DNA of 42,586 bases from Byssovorax sp. Lineage in GTDB: Bacteria; Myxococcota_A; Polyangia; Polyangiales; Polyangiaceae. Below the pieces are notes generated by a model. It was given only the letters and a program-made list of their open reading frames with translations. It made no database searches and was not told the DNA's origin. The translations under genes were made by a program, and so were the position numbers. Below, piece after piece: positions 38,825 through 42,586 of this stretch (its first letter is position 1; the number at the start of each line of letters is the position of its first letter). Location: the NCBI GenBank assembly GCA_025362495.1, contig JANYGI010000070.1, positions 1 to 42,586 of the forward strand, read 5' to 3'.

Positions 38825-39853
38825 TCACTCCACGCCATCAGGATCCATGCAGCAGCGGAACCCGGTCGAGTAGTCGTGGTAGGTGAAATCGTGAGCCGTC
38901 GTGGCATAGGAGCAGCCTTCACCGTTGTGGCTCGTGTCCATGTAGTAGCCGCCGCGGAAGGTGCCGTCGGGCTCGTCGACCCACTCGTGGAGGTTACCGA
39001 CCATGTCGAAGACGCCGTAGCCGTTGGTGCACTCGGCGCGCTCACCCGTGGGGAGCAGGGTGTCGGGGAGCTGGTTGATGATGGCCTGGTTCATCCCCTC
39101 GCTCCAGAGGTGACCACCGGTGATGCCGAGCAGGACGCCGGCCTCCGGGACGGGGTGAATCGGGCGGATGTCGTCGTTGCAGACGCCGGCGCGGCGGGTG
39201 TCGCCGTAGGGGAACTGGGTGTGCTCGGGGCCGCGACAGGCATTCTGCCATTCACCGGTGGAGCAGAGGCGCTTGCCCGAGGCGCGACAGGCACCCTCGG
39301 CCTGCTTGCCGCTGATGTAGCCTTGCGGGATGACGCCGGGCCGCGAGACGGCGCGGACGGAGGCCTCGTGGCCATCGATCGGGACGTACGGAGACCAGAG
39401 GCGCTCGGGGCCGCCGGGGACGACCTCGACGATCGAGCCTTCCCACCGGTCGACGCAGACGTGGTCATTGACGAGCGCCATGTCGGCCGGGCAACGATCG
39501 ACTGTGCTGAGGAGGGCCGTGGCGCGATCGCCGTCGGCGCCTGCACCATTCGGGCTCGCCGAGCCGGGGGCGAGCACGCTGCCCGCAGCAGGTACCCGCG
39601 GAGCGCCTTGCGCCCCGGGCACGCCGGCGAGGAGATTGGCCGGCGCGACGTGCAGGGCGAAGAAGGCTGCGCCCTCCGCCCGTGAAACGCCCTCTTTCGG
39701 CCCCAGCTGAGCAGCTCGCGCGAACGCGGCGCTCGGCCTGAGGGGCGCCGGGGCAGCCAGAGAAGCCCGGTTCAGCTCACCACCGGCGCACCCGAGAGAC
39801 CCGAGTGAAGCGAGGGCGACGAAGAAGGGGATACCGAAGGTTGTTCGTTCCAC
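38825..39853 (-). CDS. SUMF1/FGE-type (formylglycine-generating-like) lipoprotein
   Basis: A 342-residue lipoprotein from a GTG start (signal FFVALASLGSLGC). After an Ala/Pro-rich linker, residues ~115-342 form an FGE-sulfatase fold: MALVNDHVCVDRWEGS near the start, GYISGKQAEGACRASGKRLC with TGEWQNACRG, GITGGHLWSE, then the hallmark GYGVFDMVGNLHEWVDE, GTFRGGYYMD and the closing STGFRCCMD. Members oxidise sulfatase Cys to formylglycine or serve as non-catalytic C-type-lectin-like modules. Whether the copper-binding Cys pair is conserved cannot be judged here. Similar lipoproteins are frequent in myxobacterial genomes, often beside kinases; none is nearby. Confidence 0.9.
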   Translation of the reverse strand: MERTTFGIPFFVALASLGSLGCAGGELNRASLAAPAPLRPSAAFARAAQLGPKEGVSRAEGAAFFALHVAPANLLAGVPGAQGAPRVPAAGSVLAPGSASPNGAGADGDRATALLSTVDRCPADMALVNDHVCVDRWEGSIVEVVPGGPERLWSPYVPIDGHEASVRAVSRPGVIPQGYISGKQAEGACRASGKRLCSTGEWQNACRGPEHTQFPYGDTRRAGVCNDDIRPIHPVPEAGVLLGITGGHLWSEGMNQAIINQLPDTLLPTGERAECTNGYGVFDMVGNLHEWVDEPDGTFRGGYYMDTSHNGEGCSYATTAHDFTYHDYSTGFRCCMDPDGVE

Positions 39854-40155
39854 CGAGGAGCAGGGTCGCCTCGATCGAGGGTGATTGCAACCGAATAAAC
39901 TTCATGATCTCGTCATGCACACATCTGCTTACTGCACCCATGAGCGGGTTTGCGCAGAATCACGGCACTTTTCCAGCCATTCCGGAGACAGCGATTCTGG
40001 GTCAGGCACATCACGTGGGCCTCCTCGAGGCCTGATGGACGCCATTTCCCTGCTCGAATTGGCTGTTGAAAGCGAAAACGCCGGAGCATCGTTGCCCCGG
40101 CGTCACGCGTGATTGCCCAGCATCGACAGGCGCGCAAGCCTGCCGTAAGGGCACG
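39854..40155. other. Intergenic region upstream of the FGE-type gene
   Basis: A 302-bp non-coding stretch with lower GC than its surroundings, which should contain the promoter of the minus-strand gene at 39853. It also holds the terminator of the minus-strand gene at 40156 (40075-40103). No gene is recognised. Confidence 0.55.
40075..40103 (-). terminator. Intrinsic terminator of the Cys-rich surface protein
   Basis: On the minus strand, ACGCCGG pairs with CCGGCGT (40097-40103 with 40078-40084, loop 12 nt with GC-rich ends), followed directly by a U run (40075-40078). The sequence resembles the terminator at 42297-42320, as expected for a duplicated gene. Confidence 0.75.
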
Positions 40156-42246
40156 CTACATGTGCGTGCCGACGACGGCCGTACCGACGTTCCAGCGGAA
40201 GTTGTCGAGCAGCGTGAGCGAGTCGAGCAGGTGATCGGAGACGTCGAAGATCATCAGATCCAGGGTGATCGTCTCGCCGGGCACGACGGGAGCATCGGTG
40301 GTGAGCCAGGTGGTCCCGCCGCCGGTGTTGTTGAGCTGCATGCCAGTCAGCGCCAGCTCCGAGTTACCGAACGGGCACGCGCCGCAGGTGCCGCCCTTGG
40401 GCACGCAGACCTGGAAGAAGCCGTTGTTGACCGACACCGGGTTGTTGAGGCTGTCGAACGAGATGTTGTGATCGACCGGGATCCCGGGGGCCTGCGACGT
40501 GAGGATGGCCAGGTAGAAGTCGTTGAAGGTCGTGCACTGGAACGACTGGAACTCGGCCGAGAAGAAGCGGAAATCGTACGAGAACGATTTGGCGTTGGTG
40601 GGCACGCGGATCTTGAGCTGCACGCTCGCAGGATCGTTGGCACCGCTGCCGGCGGGGCAGCCGTTGACGTTGCAGCCGAGCGACGTGGGGAGCCCGCCGG
40701 AGTGCTTGCTCAGGTAGAAGCCGAGCGGAGACGTGGTGGGCGGCGTCGGGCCGGTGAAGACCACTTGCGCGGCGAAGGCCTTGCCGCCGTTGGGCGGGGT
40801 GAACATGGTCTGTCCCGTGGGCAGCGGATCGCTCTGATCGCGCATGTAGCCCGACGAGATGCCGGCCATCGTCGGCCCCTTGTGAGGGACGATGACAGCG
40901 CCGTAGTCGGTGAGGAGGGCAGTCTGGTTGTTCTGGATGTTGGCCAGATCAGCCGCGCTCGGGGTCACGTTGTTGGGCAGGAGCTGCGCCGAGCTGATCA
41001 GGCCCCATTTCTTCATGCCGAGCGGCGGGCTGGCCGTCGTCGTCTGGCAGATGTCCATCGCCTGGGCGACGTCGAGCGAGGTCACCGTGGCGAACTTCGC
41101 GGCGGGGGCGCAGGGCGCGGCGGGGTTGAGGTCGGACGTTGACGGATCGCAGTCGTCGTCCACGTTGTTGCCCACGACCTCGAAGGCGCCGGGGTTGATC
41201 TGCGCCGGGTTGGGGCAGCCGGGACCGGGGCTGTCGCAACAGTCACCGTTGCACGTCGTCCAGCCGTCGCCGTCGGCGTCGGACACGTTGTCGACGACGC
41301 CGTCGCAGTCGTCGTCGGCCAGGTTGCCGCAGATCTCGGGCTTCGGGAGCACCTGGCCCGCGCAGGCGCCCCAGCCGGTGCCGGTGGCGTTGCAGGTCTG
41401 CGTACCGGCCTTGCAGGCGCCGACGCCGACCGTGCCAGGACCGCCTTGATAGCAACTCTGGGTCGTGCCCGGAGCGCAGGCGCAGGGGCCATCCTGGAGG
41501 ATGTTTTGCTCGCAGCCGTCGTTCGTCTGGCCGTTGCAGTTGGCGTAGGCCCCGTCGCAGGCGCCCATGCCGCAGAAGCTACCGACGCACACCGCGATCG
41601 CGTTGGCGGGGATGGGGCACTTGTTGCCGCACATACCGCAGTTGTTGGTGTTCTTCGTCGTGTCGTAGCACGAGGTGCCACAGCAGGTCTCGCCGGCGGC
41701 GCAGGGCTGCATCGGCGAGCAGCCGGTGACGCAGATCTGGTTGGGCGCGCAGACGTTGCCCAGGGGACAGTCGGAGTCGTTGAGGCAGCCGGCGCAGCTG
41801 TTGGTCGTCAGATCGCAGTGCAGGGGCACCGGTCCGCCGCTGTCGCAGTCCGCGTCGTTCGAGCAACCCGGCTTGCAGGTGTTCGTCGCCGGATCGCAGA
41901 ACTCGCTCTTGGCGCAGACATCGTTGGTGGGGAGGCAGGCGACGCACTCGCCCGTCTGCGGATCGCAGACCTTGCCCTTGGGATCGTTGACGCAGTCGGC
42001 GTCCATCACGCACGAGGGGTCGACGACGACACCGGTGCTCGCGCTGCTGCCGGTGCTCACGCTGGCGCCGCCGCCGACGTTGCCGCCTCCCGCGCCGCCG
42101 CGGCCCGTGGAGCTCGTGCCGGTGGCCACCGCGCCCCCGGTGCCGCTGCTGGTGCCACCGCCGCCACAGGAGGCTGCGATCAGCGCTGCGAGCACGGGCG
42201 CGATCATGACGGCCAGTCGGCCGGCGCTGCGCGTTCCCTTGGACAT
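40156..42246 (-). CDS. Large Cys-rich surface lipoprotein, MopE-like and choice-of-anchor-L-like
   Basis: A 696-residue lipoprotein (lipobox AASC after MIAPVLAALIA). A Gly/Ser/Thr linker leads to repeated Cys-rich modules (CVMDADCVNDPKGKVCDP, CSNDADCDSGG, CLNDSDCPLGNVC), each a short ADC/DSDC unit seen in myxobacterial surface proteins. MopE-type Asp-rich metal-binding repeats follow (ICGNLADDDCDGVVDNVSD, GNNVDDDCDP), probably binding Ca. The C-terminal ~300 residues match choice-of-anchor-L-type domains: VAQAMDIC, SAQLLPNN, SYDFRFFSAEFQ, GGGTTWLTTDAPVVPGETITLDL and LDNFRWN. ATG 42246 follows AGAGGA. It is followed in tandem by a close paralogue. Function, likely adhesion or surface display, is inferred. 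Confidence 0.9.
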   Translation of the reverse strand: MSKGTRSAGRLAVMIAPVLAALIAASCGGGGTSSGTGGAVATGTSSTGRGGAGGGNVGGGASVSTGSSASTGVVVDPSCVMDADCVNDPKGKVCDPQTGECVACLPTNDVCAKSEFCDPATNTCKPGCSNDADCDSGGPVPLHCDLTTNSCAGCLNDSDCPLGNVCAPNQICVTGCSPMQPCAAGETCCGTSCYDTTKNTNNCGMCGNKCPIPANAIAVCVGSFCGMGACDGAYANCNGQTNDGCEQNILQDGPCACAPGTTQSCYQGGPGTVGVGACKAGTQTCNATGTGWGACAGQVLPKPEICGNLADDDCDGVVDNVSDADGDGWTTCNGDCCDSPGPGCPNPAQINPGAFEVVGNNVDDDCDPSTSDLNPAAPCAPAAKFATVTSLDVAQAMDICQTTTASPPLGMKKWGLISSAQLLPNNVTPSAADLANIQNNQTALLTDYGAVIVPHKGPTMAGISSGYMRDQSDPLPTGQTMFTPPNGGKAFAAQVVFTGPTPPTTSPLGFYLSKHSGGLPTSLGCNVNGCPAGSGANDPASVQLKIRVPTNAKSFSYDFRFFSAEFQSFQCTTFNDFYLAILTSQAPGIPVDHNISFDSLNNPVSVNNGFFQVCVPKGGTCGACPFGNSELALTGMQLNNTGGGTTWLTTDAPVVPGETITLDLMIFDVSDHLLDSLTLLDNFRWNVGTAVVGTHM

Positions 42247-42296
42247 GACTTCAGTTCCTCTCATCACCAAGAATCGATGCGTTGAAAAGCCAACGA

Positions 42297-42320
42297 GACG
42301 CCGGAGCTGGCTCCGGCGTC
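42297..42320 (-). terminator. Intrinsic terminator of the upstream paralogue
   Basis: GACGCCGGAG (42297-42306) and CTCCGGCGTC (42311-42320) form a perfect 10-bp stem with a 4-nt loop. On the minus strand it is followed eight bases later by a U run (42286-42289). It ends the partial gene at 42352. Confidence 0.8.
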
Positions 42321-42351
42321 CCGTTATGTCATCGAGGCCCCGAAGGCGCCA

Positions 42352-42586
42352 TCACATGTGCGTGCCGACCGCCGTCGTGTTGAGACCCCAGCGGAAGTTA
42401 TCGAGCAGGACCAGCGAATCGTAGGCGTGGTCGCCGACGTCGAAGATCACGAGATCCAGGGTGATCGTCTCGCCCGACACCACCGGAGCGTCCGTCGTCA
42501 GCCAGGTCGTCCCGCCGCCGTTTGCGGGAGCATCCATGCCCGTGCCCGCGAGTTCGGCGATGCCGAACGGGCAGGTGCTGCACATC
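42352..42586 (-). CDS. C-terminus of a paralogous surface protein (cut by window edge)
   Basis: Only the last 77 or so residues are visible: CSTCPFGIAELAGTGM, GGGTTWLTTDAPVVSGETIT, LDNFRWGLNTTAVGTHM. Aligned by eye, about 55 of 76 residues match the C-terminus of the protein at 40156-42246, including the identical GTHM end. It is a tandem paralogue with a choice-of-anchor-L-type end domain. The N-terminus lies outside the window. Confidence 0.88.
   Translation of the reverse strand, partial: MCSTCPFGIAELAGTGMDAPANGGGTTWLTTDAPVVSGETITLDLVIFDVGDHAYDSLVLLDNFRWGLNTTAVGTHM

Overview
The window looks like a chromosomal segment of a myxobacterium, most likely Polyangiales (Sorangium/Polyangium-like). 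The evidence is the very GC-rich sequence with strong G/C third-position bias, the many lipoproteins with Gly/Ser/Thr-rich linkers and Cys-rich repeats, a PilZ-like protein of the myxobacterial paralogous type, MopE-like and choice-of-anchor-L-like surface proteins, and many GTG starts overlapping the previous stop (GTGA). About 35 protein genes are supported. I found no tRNA, rRNA, CRISPR array, prophage or intact insertion sequence.

Layout. 167-1460: a Kazal-like lipoprotein converging on a Blc-type lipocalin; their stop codons lie inside one inverted repeat. 1604-4593: glpA-glpB (glycerol-3-phosphate dehydrogenase) with no glpC beside it. 4691-5388: a ribbon-helix-helix antitoxin followed by a wrecked PIN-like partner. 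5389-7332: a small membrane protein and an S41 C-terminal processing protease. 7651-9662: an ECF sigma factor overlapping a single-span TonB-C/AgmX-like protein. 9825-10279: a 57-residue basic protein co-transcribed with rpsT from a good sigma70-type promoter. 10345-13047: polA. 13133-19928: a DUF2914-like lipoprotein, an SDR oxidoreductase, a beta-propeller lipoprotein, a PDZ protein, a tiny lipoprotein and a subtilisin with a multi-span C-terminus.

20060-22797 (minus) is a compact ftsE-ftsX-envC operon; the EnvC-like protein lacks the LytM zinc ligands, as an amidase activator would. Divergent from it is a formyltransferase-like gene. 23835-28694 is a three-gene unit: PilZ-like protein, then (GTGA overlap) a 1009-residue protein joining a gluzincin peptidase, a TolB-like propeller and a C-terminal outer-membrane barrel, then a small lipoprotein, closed by a very strong hairpin. 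This unit is the best candidate for an undescribed envelope system. 28816-31604 carries two small proteins, thymidine kinase and a penicillin-binding transpeptidase. 31676-35626 holds a divergent OprP-like porin and an HD-GYP protein with a large insertion. 35634-39853 holds three lipoproteins (one SUMF1/FGE type) and a winged-helix-like basic protein. 40156 to the end is a tandem pair of large Cys-rich surface lipoproteins, the second cut by the window edge.

Overall the segment mixes housekeeping genes (polA, rpsT, ftsEX, tdk, glpAB) with a dense set of envelope proteins. Ten predicted lipoproteins lie in 42.6 kb. Starts given below were chosen from ribosome-binding sites, signal peptides and domain boundaries; no similarity search was run, so family names come from motif recognition.
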